NCBI RefSeq assembly: GCF_028372415.1
Contig: NC_092879.1
Location: 94,646,241 to 94,710,240 of the forward strand
From: Notamacropus eugenii
Lineage: Eukaryota > Chordata > Mammalia > Diprotodontia > Macropodidae
DNA length: 64,000 bases
Direction of reading: 5' to 3'
Made by a program: the position numbers and the translations under genes. Shown here piece by piece: positions 11,060 through 21,400 of this stretch. The notes beneath the pieces are model-generated. The model saw nothing but the letters and a program-made list of their open reading frames with translations, did not search any database and was not told where the DNA came from. Positions within the stretch are counted from its first letter, which is position 1; the number at the start of each line of letters is the position of its first letter.

Positions 11060-11470
11060 CCCTAGGGGCAGAGTTGGAGAGAACCTCCAGAAGTCATCCA
11101 GTTCCATTCCCACATTTTAGAGAGGAGGGCAGTGCCCAGAGAGAGTGTGACCTGTCCTAGATCACAGGGATCCAAGTGTGAAAGTCTCTGTGAGTTCCAG
11201 TGCAGTGCAGCCCACTTGGCGATACACTGGGTGATTTGTGGCTCAACTGGTCTTTTCTCTTGGTTTGCTTTCAGTCCAGTCCAGCTGTCATTTGGGGCAA
11301 AGCTACTGGAGTGATTTGCCATTTCCTTCCCCAGCTCGTTTTGCAGATGGGGAAAGAGAGGCCAACAGGTTCCCAGAGCTAGTCAGAGTCTGAGGTTGCA
11401 TGCGAAGTCAGGTCTTGCTGCCTCCAGACCTGACATGCCACTGTACCCACTGGGGCACCCAGCTGCCCTA
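11060..11470. repeat. Unit A: two old SINE fragments upstream of the CpG block
   Basis: 11,060-11,175 on the plus strand reads like a MIR-class fragment ('gagttggagagaacctccag...cagagag...gtcctagatcacag'). About 11,265-11,470 is a minus-strand tRNA-SINE, ending in the complement of TAGGGCAGCTGGGTGCCCCA with the TGGAGTGATTTGCCATTTCC phrase inside. Both predate the unit's amplification since all units share them. Confidence 0.65.
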
Positions 11471-11499
11471 AGGAAGCCACCCTGCTGGTGTTGTGTGTG

Positions 11500-12240
11500 C
11501 ATTTGGTGCAGGCCCGTCCAAGCCATGTGAGCTGGGCCTGGAAGGAGCGGTTTCAGGTGGGCTAGGCCACGAGCATGGCACTGGTCCCCATCTCTGGCTT
11601 GGCACCGCCCCGGCCTGGCGGCCGTGGACGTGGAAGAGTGCGGGCCAGGTATGGCTGGCCAGGGTTCCAGCCCGGGGGGCGGGGTCGCGCTCGAGGCCTA
11701 CGTCCCTCCAGGACGCCCAAGAACCTGCTTTGTGACCTCATCAGGGGGCACGAAGGGCAGACGGCCGCGCAGACTGAGCCAGGGAGAAGCCGCGGGCAGG
11801 CTCGTCGTGCGCAGAGGCAGGGCGCCTTCCTCCTGTCCGCTGCCAGGCGCGAGGCTGGCCGGCCCCTGCCTCGCCATCTCCCTCCCTTTGTGTCCTTCCT
11901 CAGTCCCCTCCCGACAGACACTCTCTCCCTCGGGGCCTCCTTCTTGCTTCCCTCACCCTCCCGCCCGCAGCCGTGCCCTGTTCGCTGCCGCGCTGGCCCC
12001 CACCGTCCTCCTTGTCCTCGGCGTCGTCAGCGTGCTCCTGTCCTTGTCCTCTTCATCCTCCTCGTGTCCTCGTCGTCCGCCTGTCCTGGTATCCTCGTCG
12101 CCTGCCCAGCCTCACCTGGCGCACCTGTGCCTGTCTCCCGACTATGCCTGTGAACTTGGGGCCAGCTTTCCTCCTGCTCAGCGCTGCCATCTTGGCCAGC
12201 CTCTCTGCCCTGCTGTGGATGATGGGCTGCAGGTGGTTTA
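11500..12240 (+). promoter_or_regulatory. Unit A CpG-rich promoter-like block
   Basis: GC-rich with many CpGs in otherwise CpG-poor DNA. Contains a GC box (GGGGCGGGG near 11,688-11,696), a CRE-like TGACCTCA at 11,733-11,740 and a CTCF-like CATCAGGGGGCAC at 11,739-11,751. No TATA box is seen, as expected for a CpG-island promoter. It ends over the first coding exon of the predicted gene. Retained CpGs suggest the block is unmethylated in the germ line. Several long frames here (11,575-12,153; 11,624-12,241; minus 11,562-11,921) are products of base composition unless shown otherwise. Confidence 0.6.
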
Positions 12241-14208
12241 AGGTAGACAGTTGAGCCACAGCTTAGAGAAACAGGCAGACAGAGGCAGAGAGAGAGAGAG
12301 AGGAAAGGGGAGGAGGAGGAGGAGGAGGAGGAGGAGGAGGAGGAGGAGGAGGAGGAGGAGGAGGAGGAGGAGGAGGAGGAGGAGGAGGAGGAGGAGGAGG
12401 AGGAGGAGGAGGAGGAGGCGGGGCAGGAGAGGAGAGACACCCCATTGGAGAGAGAGAGTGTCACTGCCCCTCCCCCTTCCTCTGCCCATGCCAGGAACCC
12501 CTTCCACCCTCAGCCCCTTGCCCACTTCTGCCTCCCCTCACCCCTTCACTCCTCACTCCAAAAAGGGAGACCAAGTTCCTTGGAAGTGGTGAGCCAACCT
12601 AGGGAGACCCTCTCCTTCCCTCTTCCCTCCCCCCACAGGGAGCCCAAAATACAGGTAGCCACCAAAGCAGCAACCTGGAGGCAGCTCCTGAGGCCTCTGT
12701 TGGGGGCCCTCTCCCACTCCTTATCACTCCAGCTCTGGCCTCCACTGCTTCTCTTGGATTCTTCTGCCTTCCTCTCTCTTTCTCCCCTTCTCCTGTGAGT
12801 ATGCCTTAAGCTGCCCACTAGCACCTGTTCTCTGTGGGCACCACTGAGGACTTCTCCAGGTAGCTCAGGCCCAGCCTCAACAACACTGAAATGTATTCTT
12901 GGAACCTGGGTACTTGAGGGGGAGCAGGTGGAGGGGGAGCGGGAGGGGAAGGTTCTGCTGTGGAAAACAGACTTGGCATTGCCTGCTCCCAGCAAGCTCC
13001 AGTAATCAAAGCCTAGAAATGATAGGAGGTAAGGGCAGCTGTACCTTGACCTGGAAAAGGCACTTTTCTATGAAGAATGCATTTCTTTTTGAAAATCAAG
13101 CCACTGGTCTTAGTTCATAGGCAGGGTGGCCTTCCCTTGGGCAAAGTCTGTTCACATATGTTGACTTTTAGGTCAACTAAGTGTTCTTGCAACTTCTAGT
13201 TCATTTGGCTCCATCCTGCAACCATGCCCAAGGAGAGTTTTGAGCAGTTAGACAAGGAGAGGAGGGAAACCCTCCTGGCAGGCTGGGCTGCTTTAGCATG
13301 GCTTCCTGGACCTAGTAGATGTTCATGTTCTCCTCACTGCTGCTGAGACCGCTATGGCATGTAGAGCATCAAGAATGCTTCCTCTGGTCAGGAAAGGTGT
13401 TTCCATGCAAATTCTGGTGCTGATGAGTTTGAGAATGGGCCAGTAATTGTTCCTCACTGAAAGAGCATTTGCTGTGTCCTTCAGGGAGATGGGGACTGTG
13501 TGGGCGTGAGTCTCAGGGGTTGTAAGTCAGTGGAGAGAAATCAGTTCTTAAATGGGGGCTAGTGCAGGCACTCCTCATGTACCTTACATCCCTGTGGCTC
13601 AGAACCTGGGAACATTGACCTTGATCTGGTTGGTCAGCCTGATCCTGGCTCTTGAATTCTTGCAGTGCTGAGGCTGGGGAGACATCCTGTGAGTTCCTGA
13701 GCCTTGTTTTCCCAGCCCAATTTAGAGAAAGAACCCCCAGCGCCTAGCTGGGTACCATGCACAGCCTAAGTGTTTCATCAGTGTTTACCAAGGGCTTCAG
13801 ACTCAGAAGGGCCAATCAAAGTATTTTCTACCTCTTATCTTTGGAAAGGTTAGAGGTGAGGTGGAAGGAACAGGCACAGGTTCCACATCCTCTAACTACT
13901 GGTCGGAGATTTCCAAAGTCCATAACCACAGATGCATAATTTCTTTCTTTTTCCAGAAAAATATCCATGAAACCACAGCAGACAATCATGATGTTGCCTC
14001 AGAAAACAATTCCGATACTGCTTTGTCAGTGCAGGACCTGTCCCAAGGCATCTGGAATGATTTCGCACATTCACGTGCCTTGCAGCAAAGAATTCTGGTA
14101 AACCTCAGAGCAGTGGAGCATAACCTGGCCGAACTTCGCCAATTGCTACTTGCTCGGCGCATGAATGCAGAATTAACGTACCAAGAGCTGTGTAAAAGAG
14201 AGATCTGA
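12144..14208 (+). CDS. Unit A copy: predicted single-pass/coiled-coil protein, C-terminally shortened
   Basis: Two-exon model. Exon 1 (12,144-12,242) starts at the first ATG in its frame (A at -3) and encodes 33 residues, with a hydrophobic helix at about residues 7-27 and then basic CRWFK; its donor is AAG|GTAGAC. The terminal exon (13,957-14,208) follows a strong acceptor (TTTCTTTCTTTTTCCAG). Both junctions are phase 0, so the frames join directly. The product is 116 residues. It ends at a TGA that replaces CGA of unit B, losing the last 13 lysine-rich residues. The basic residues after the helix suggest a cytosolic coiled coil. I do not recognise the family. The 1.7-kb intron holds a long GGA tract. 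An alternative donor (CAG|GTGGTT, after 12,234) would join another frame. No transcript evidence. Confidence 0.5.
12311..12418. repeat. Unit A (AGG)36 trinucleotide tract in intron 1
   Basis: 36 uninterrupted AGG units begin about 70 bases after the predicted donor, preceded by a GA run. The purine-rich sense strand can form G-quadruplex, triplex or R-loop structures. The arginine-, leucine-, serine- and proline-run frames that overlap it are translations of the repeat. B-type units carry only 8-9 units here. Confidence 0.95.
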
Positions 14209-14232
14209 ACTGCAAAATTGAAGCAAGCTAAG

Positions 14233-14238
14233 AATAAA
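14233..14238 (+). terminator. Unit A polyadenylation signal AATAAA
   Basis: AATAAA lies 24 bases after the early stop codon, giving a very short 3' UTR. No other feature explains it, and it closes the gene before the SINE and satellite begin. Confidence 0.5.
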
Positions 14239-14292
14239 AATCACTGAATACACACAGAACTCGTCATTCCCATGATATCATAGGTCTCACTA

Positions 14293-14404
14293 TGAGGCAG
14301 CTTGGTGGCTCAGTGGCTAGAGAACTTGACCTGGAGTCAGGAAGGGCCCAAGTTCAAATTCACCCTTATATACTTGCTAGCTATGGGAGACTGGGTCAAT
14401 CAAG
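14293..14404 (+). repeat. Unit A partial tRNA-SINE at gene/satellite junction
   Basis: GAGGCAGCTTGGTGGCTCAG followed by 'ctggagtcaggaagggcccaagttcaaattc' is the head and body of the marsupial tRNA-SINE, broken off after about 110 bases. Satellite monomer sequence begins directly after it. It lacks a tail, so it was truncated or recombined before amplification. Confidence 0.75.
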
Positions 14405-17400
14405 TCCATGAAGGGGCCTCAAGTGCAAATGCCCTTAAGGTGCTCTTTGCTCAAAGCCTAGAAAGTGTTAACTGATCATAGTCAGGTCCCTCCAACTACC
14501 CTTTCTACATTTTACCCTCCACTCACAGCAGGGGGCTGCCACAAAACCTTTGGAAAGCCTTGACATTTTTAATCCTAAAATCTTCTTAGTGATCTTAAAC
14601 TTGACTATCCAGCATTCAAGGACTCAGTTTCCTTTCAATCACATAAAGGGTTTTCTATTCTGAGGTCTGTAAAGGGCTTGTAAAGTTTCATCCTTAGACA
14701 CTTCTGTGTGCACCCAAGGGACATTCAGCTCCAGAGGCCTCAGGTTCAGGCAGAATGGGTGGAGGGGCCTCTAGTCTAATTGCCCTTAAGGTCCTGTTTT
14801 CTCTGTGTCTGCAGACCTTCAGATGGTCACACTCAGGTTCCATAAGCTCTCTTTTCTACCTTTTACCCTCCATTCAAAATCCTAACATGTTGTAAGTGAT
14901 CTGACACTTCATTATCCAGCTCTCTAGATCTCAGCTTCCTTTAGAGGCACATGAAATGCATGGACACTAAGACCTGTGAAGGACGAGACCCGTTTATTCC
15001 TTGGACTTTTCAGGCTGATCATGCAAGGACCATGAGGCAGAACTCATGGATAGTGGTCAAGTGCAAATCCCCTTGAGGTCCTCTTTGCTCTAGGCCTGGG
15101 AGACTGTAGGTGATCCCAGTCACATCCCTCAATCTCCCTTTTCTAAATTTTATTCTACATTCACAACAGGAGGCTGACTCACAAGAGTTGGACCAGCGTG
15201 ACCTTTTTACTCCTAGGATCTCATTAGTGATATTACATGGGCTATCCATGTGTCCAGGACTCTGTTTCCTTTAGAGTCATAGAAAGGTTTTGGATTCTGA
15301 AGAGTCTAAAGGACCTGCCACTTTTTGTGCTTGGACACTTGTGGGTGCATGTACAATGGACATCTAGCTCTCTAGGTCTCAGTTTCAAGCACATTGCATG
15401 GATGGGCCTCAAGGGCAAAAGCCCTGAAGGTAATCTTTGCTCTAGGCCTAGGATACTGTAGGTGACCACCTTGAGTTCCCTCAAGCTCCCCTTTCTACAG
15501 TTTAACCCAACTTCACAGCAGGGGGCTTGATAACAGGCTTTGGAAAGCCTGGGCAGTTTTCTTCCTAGCATGTTGTTAGGGATCTTACACTAGGCTCCCA
15601 GGTTGCTAGGACTCTGTTTCCTTTATACTCACATAAAGCATTTAGATCCTGAAGACATTGAAAGACTTGTCCCATTTTTTACTTGGACACTGGTGGGTTC
15701 TAGTAGATTGGTCATTCAACACTCTAGGCCTTTGTTTCAAGCAGAATGAATGGAAGGGATTGTAGGGCAAATGCCCTTAAAGTCCTCTTTGGTCTAGGCC
15801 TAGAAAACTTTAGGTGATCACAGTGAACTCCGTGAAGATCTCTTTTCTACATTTTACCCTGAATTCAAAGCTGGGTACTGGCTCCAAAGCTTTGGAAAGC
15901 CTTGACATTTTTCATCTTAGGATCTTGTTCATGATCTAACACTTGTTTATCCAGCTCTCTGGATCTCAGTTTCCTTTAGGGGCACATGAAACGCATGGGC
16001 ACTAAGACCTGTGAAGGACTAGTCATGTTCATTCCTAGAATATTTCTGGGAGATCAGACAATGGCCATTTGGCTCAGTAGGGCTCACTTTCAGGTAGACA
16101 TCTTTGAGAGTCTTGTACTGTAAATGGTCGTAAGGCCTCTTAACCTCGAGGACAAGAAAATTTTCGGTGATAACATGCAGGTACCTGAAGCTCCCTGAGT
16201 CTCTGTTTACCCTTCATTCACAGCAGGGACTGGCTTAACAGCTTTGGAAAACCTTGACATTTTTCATCCCAGGATCTCATTGGTGAGCTTACATTGGGTA
16301 TTCAACTTTCCAGAACTCTGTTTCCTTTAGAGTTATAGAACAGTTTTGAATTCTGAAGAGTCTAAAAGACTTGTCACTTTTTGTCCTTAGACACTGGTTG
16401 GTGCACGTACACATTGGTCATTGAGGTCTTCTAGGCCTCAGTTTCAGCAAAATGCATGGAGGGGCCTCAAGTGCCAATCCCCTTCAGGTCCTCTTTGCGC
16501 TAGGCCTAGGAACTGTGGGTGTTCACAGTCAGGTGCTTCACACTCACTTTTCGACATGTGACCCTACATTCACGGCAGGGGGCTGCCTCAAGAGCTTTGA
16601 AAACACTTGACATTTTAAATCCTGAGATATGATCTTCAACTTGGCTATCTACCATCCTCAGACTCAGCTTCTTTTCACTCACATAAAGGGTTGAGATTCT
16701 GAGGACTCTAAAGGACTGGTGACTTTTTGTGCTTAGATACTTGGGGTTTTACACAGTGGACATTCAGCTCCAGAGGCCTCAAGTTCAGGCAGAATGCATG
16801 GAGGATCCTTGATTGTAAATAACCTTAATGTCCTCTTTTCTCTAGGCCTACAAACCTCCAGGTGATCTCAGTCTGTTGCCTCAAGCTCCTGTTTCTACAT
16901 ATTACCCCCAATTCACAGCAGGGGGCTGGCTCACTTGCTTTGGAAAGCCTGGACACTTCACGTTCTAGGATCATATTAGGGAACTACCACTGGGCAAACC
17001 TGCTTGCTAGGACACCGTTTCCTTTAGAGTCACCTAAATAATCTGGATGCTGAAGACTCCAAAAGACTTGTCCAATTTTTTCCAGGGATACTTGTGGGTT
17101 CCCATACAATGTTCACTCTGCACGCTAGGCCTTATTTCCGTCTGATCGCATGGAGGGTCCACTGGGGCAAACTGCCTTAAGGTCCTCTTTGCTGTAAGAG
17201 AAGGAAGTTTTTGGTGATCACACTCAGGTCCCTCGAGATCCCTTTTCTACATTTTATCCCACATTCACTGCAGGGGGCTGCCTCAAAAGCTTTGGAAAGG
17301 CTTGACATATTCCATCCTAGGATCTTGTTAGTGTTATTGCATGGCGTTATGCAGCTTTCCATGACTGTGCTTCCCTTAGGATCACTGAAAGGCTTTGTAT

Positions 17401-17758
17401 TCTGAAGACTCTTAAAGACTTGTCCCTTTTTGTCCTTGTGAATGCACATCCAATGGTCATTGAAAGCTCTAGGCCTCAGTTTCAGGTACGATGCATGGAG
17501 GGTCCTCAAATGTAAAGGCCCCTAAGGTCCTCTTTCCTGTAGGTCTAGAATACTGTACGTGTTCACAGTCAAGTCCCACAAGCTCTGCTTTCAACACTTT
17601 ACCACAAATTCACAGCAGGGGACTGGCTAAGACTGTTTCGAAAGCCAGGACCCTTTTCATGATAGGCTCTTCTTAGTGATCTGACATCAGTTTCCTTTCA
17701 CTCACATAAATGACTTTGTATTCTCAGGACTCTAAAAGATTGATCATTTCTGTCCTTA
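14405..17758 (+). repeat. Unit A satellite block 1 (~350-bp monomers)
   Basis: Degenerate tandem monomers, about 9-10 copies. The landmark CAGCAGGGGGCTG and its variants recur near 14,528, 15,170, 15,518, 15,866, 16,218, 16,572, 16,915, 17,266 and 17,612: spacings 343-354 bases. Other conserved boxes are CTCTAGGCCTAGG, CTTTGGAAAGCCTTGACATT, CAGTTTCCTTTAGAGTCA and AATGCATGGAGGG. All monomers share one orientation. The antisense frames of 60-110 codons found throughout are a by-product of the monomer sequence. Confidence 0.9.
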
Positions 17759-18424
17759 TGAGGAGGTTTAGGGGTGATCAAGACCCCAAAATACCGACAG
17801 TCTGGGGGGTGCTCAAATGAATTCGAGCACACCCCAAAATACCGACAGTCAGGGGGGTGCTCGAATGAATTCGACTCAAGCCTTCTTCAAGTCAAAGAAA
17901 ACAAAGTTCATTAAAGGTTCATCAAATTTGGTTGGCTCTTAAAGAGCCTAAGCATTTGTGATGCTTGTATGCACAAGCAGGCCAGATAGAATCCCAGCTA
18001 GGCAGAGTCTCAGCAGGATTGAATCTGAGCACCTTCATGGAGGCAAGATGGAACTAAGTACAGAAAAGACTATAGGAGGGATCTGGGGGGGGTGATCTGG
18101 TAGTCCAGGGTGATGGGAGGAGGGGTTTAGGGAGGGTCCTGGGGAGAAGTCCAAAGAGGGAATTCAGGAGAGTTGGAGACAGCTGGAGGCAATCAGGAGA
18201 TACTAGACAATGGAGCTTCTGGGTGGGTAGCAGGTGAGGCACTCAAGAAGGAACACATAATGGCCACAGATTTGAGCGTGAAAGGCTGGGTTATGTGAGG
18301 AGATTCTAGGATAATTCAATTTAAGTATGACAAGCCAGGTTCTGTGGGCAGATACTAGGAGAGCTCAATTTGAGTATGAAAATCCAGACAATTCAAGAAA
18401 GTTTCCAGAGTCTGAACCCTATCA
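17759..18424. mobile_element. Unit A solo-LTR-like insertion
   Basis: 666 bases starting TG (TGAGGAGGTTTAGGGG) and ending CA (CCCTATCA), flanked by CTTA on both sides (17,755-17,758 and 18,425-18,428). The pre-insertion site is visible in the monomer at about 20,460-20,510, where the same sequence runs through without the insert. TG...CA ends with a 4-bp duplication fit a gammaretrovirus-like (ERV1-class) solo LTR. Near the left end is a 48-bp direct duplication with a near-palindrome around GAATTC (17,809-17,830). A G8 run occurs near 18,085. Confidence 0.7.
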
Positions 18425-21400
18425 CTTATATCCTTGTAAGTGTATACAATGAATCTTCAGCTCAGTAGATCTCAGGTTCAGGCAGAATGCATGGAGGGTA
18501 CTCTATGGGAAATGCCCTTCAGGTCTGCTTTTCCCTAGGCCTGGAAACCTCCAGGTGATCAGTCAAGTCCCTCCAGCTCTCCTTTCAACATTTTACCCTG
18601 AATTCACAGCAGGGGACTGGCTCAAAAACTCTGGAAAGCCTTGGCATTTTTCATCCTAACATCTTCTCAGTGATCTTACACTTTCTCATCTAGTTCTCTA
18701 GATCTCACTTTCCTTTAGAGGCACATGGGGTGCATGGACACTAAGGTCTCTGAAGGACTACTCACGTTCATTCCTTGGACCTTCCTGACTGAGCAGTAGA
18801 TAACATGGAGAGCCTTGTTGTAGAAATGGTTTCAAGGTCTCCTAATCTCTAGGTCAGAAAAATTGTCAGAAAGCACATACAGATACCTGAAGCTGCCTGG
18901 GCCTCTGTTTCCCCTTCACTCAGAGCAGGGGCCAGGCTAAACTGCTTTGGACAACGTTGACATTTGTAATCCTAGAATCTCCTTTATCTTACACCTGGGT
19001 CTCCAGCCTTCCAGGACTTTGTATCCTTTAGAGTCTTTGAAATGTTTTGGCTTCTGAAGACTCTCCATGACTTGTTCCTTTTTGTCCTGGGACTCTTGAG
19101 GGTGCACACACTATGGTCATGAAGGTCTATGGCCTCAGATTGAGGCAGAATGCATAGAGGGCACTCAAAGGCAAATGCCTGCCCTTGAGATCCTCTTTGC
19201 TCTAGGGCTAGGAAATTGCAGGTGATCCCAATCAGGTCCCACGTGCTCCCTTTTCTACACTTTACCCCAAATTCACAGCAGGGGGTTGCACCCCAAGCTT
19301 TGGAAAGCCTTGACCTTTTGAATCCGAGGATCTCCTTAGCCTGCTTACACTGGACTGTCCAGTTTTCCAGACCTCTGTGTCCTTTAGAGTAATAGAAACA
19401 TTTTGGATGCTGAAGACTCTGAAAGACTTGTCACTTTGTATCCTTGCACAATTCTGGGTGCACACACAATGGGCATTGAGCTCTCTAGGCCTCAGTTGCA
19501 GACACAAGGCATGGAGGAGCATCAAGTGTCAAGGCCCTTCAGGTCCTCTTTGCTCTAGGCCTAGGGAACTGTAGCTGATCACAGTCAGGTTCTTCCAGCT
19601 CCCTTTTCTACATTTTACCCTATATCCAGGGCAAGGGGCTGGCTCTAAAGCTCTGGACATTTTCAATCCTAGGATCTTGTCAGTGGTATTCAAACTGGCT
19701 CTCCAGCATTCTACGTCTCAGGTCCCTTTCAGTCACACAAATGGTTTTCTCTTATCAAGACTCTAAAAGAGTTGTCCTTTTTGTCCTTAGACTCTTGTGG
19801 GTGTATACAGTCACTATTTAGCGCCACAGGCCTCGGGTTCAGGCACAAGGGTCCTTTAGTGTAAATGACTCTAAGGCCCTCTCTTCTCTAGGCCTTCAAA
19901 TGTCTAGGTGAACACACTCAGTTGCCTCAAGCTCCCTTTTCCACTTTTCAGCCTCAATTCACAGAATGGGGCAGGCTCACAAACTTTGGAAAGAGTGAAT
20001 CCTTTGCATCTTAAGATCTTATATGAGATCTTACACTGAGATAACCAGCTTGCTAGGACTCTGTTTCCTGTATTGTCATATAACGGGTTGGGATGCTGAA
20101 GACTCAGAAACACGTGTCCCATCTTGGACTTGGATAGTTGTGACTTCTCATACAGCGGTCATTCTGCACTCTAGCCCTCAGGTTCAGGCAGAATGCATGG
20201 AGGGTCCTCCAGTCTAAATGGCCTTCAGGTTCTCTTTTCTCTAGGCCCACCAACATCTCAGAAATCACAGTTAGGTCCCTCAAACTGCCTTTTCTACATT
20301 TTACCCTAATTTCACATCAGGGGGCTGAGTCAGAAGCTTTGGAAAGCCTGGACCCTTTTCATCCTAGGATATTGTTAGTGATCGTAAACATGGCTATGGA
20401 GCATTTTAGGACTCAGTTTCCTTTCAGTCACATAAATGGTGCTGTATTCTCAGGACTCTGAAAGTCTTGTCATTTTTCTCCTTAGATACTTGTACATGCC
20501 TACAATGAATCTTTAGCTCAGTAGACCTCAGGTTCAGGCAGAATGCATGGAGGGTACTCTATGGGAAATGGCCTTCAGGTCTGCTTTTCTCTAGGCCTGG
20601 AAACCTCCAGGTGATCAGTCAAGTCCCTCCAGCTCTCCTTTCAACATTTTACCCTGAATTCACAGCAGGGGACTGGCTCTAAACTCTGGAAAGCCTTGGC
20701 ATTTTTCATCCTAACATCTTCTCAGTGATCTTACACTTTCTTATCTAGTTCTCTAGATCTCACTTTCCTTTAGAGGCACATGGAGTGCATGGACATTAAA
20801 GTCTCTGAAGGACCAGTCACGTTCATTCCTTGGACCTTCCTGACTGAGCAGTAGATAACATGGAGAGCCTTGTTGTATAAAGGGTTTCAAGGTCTCCTAA
20901 TCTCTAGGTCAGAAAAAGTGTCAGAAATCACATACAGATACCTGAAGCTGCCTGGGCCTCTGTTTCTCCTTCACTCAGAGCAGGGGGCAGGCTAAACTGC
21001 TTTGGACAACATTGACAATTTTTAATGCTAGGATCTCCTTAGTCATCTTGCACTGGGGTCTCCAGCTTTCCAGGAATCTGTTTCCTTTAGAGTCTTTGAA
21101 ACATTTTGGATTCTGAAGACTCTAAAGGCCATCTCATTTTTTGTCCTGGGACTTTTGCAGGTGCACACGCAATGATCATTCAACTCCACATGTCTCAATT
21201 TCAAGCAGAAAATGGGCCTCAGTTGCATCCTGTCAACATAAGGCCTTTGGATTCTGAGGACTCCAAAATATTGCCCCTTTTTGTCTTTGGATGCTTGGGG
21301 AAGTCTATCCAATGGTCATTCAGGTCCATAGGCCTCATTGTCAGGCAGCATGAATGGAGGGACCTGGAATGCAAATGCCCTGAAGGTTCTCTTTACTCTA

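Noticed and set aside
11562-12153. Frames of 119-205 codons in the CpG-rich block
   Set aside because: Stop-poor because of GC content; no domain seen; identity between units is at DNA level and so gives no evidence of coding. The phase-compatible one is kept only as a finding.
12027-12592. Overlapping frames with runs of arginine, leucine, serine and proline
   Set aside because: They are six-frame translations of the AGG tract and shrink with it in units B and B'.
12640-12660. Micro-exon between CCCCCCACAG and CAG|GTAGCC
   Set aside because: A 16-base exon is possible on splice signals but would shift the frame into the terminal exon; the two-exon model needs nothing between.
13757-13956. 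Coding frame extending upstream of the terminal exon
   Set aside because: The frame runs through the polypyrimidine tract and acceptor; this part shows the low divergence of the intron, unlike the exon that follows.
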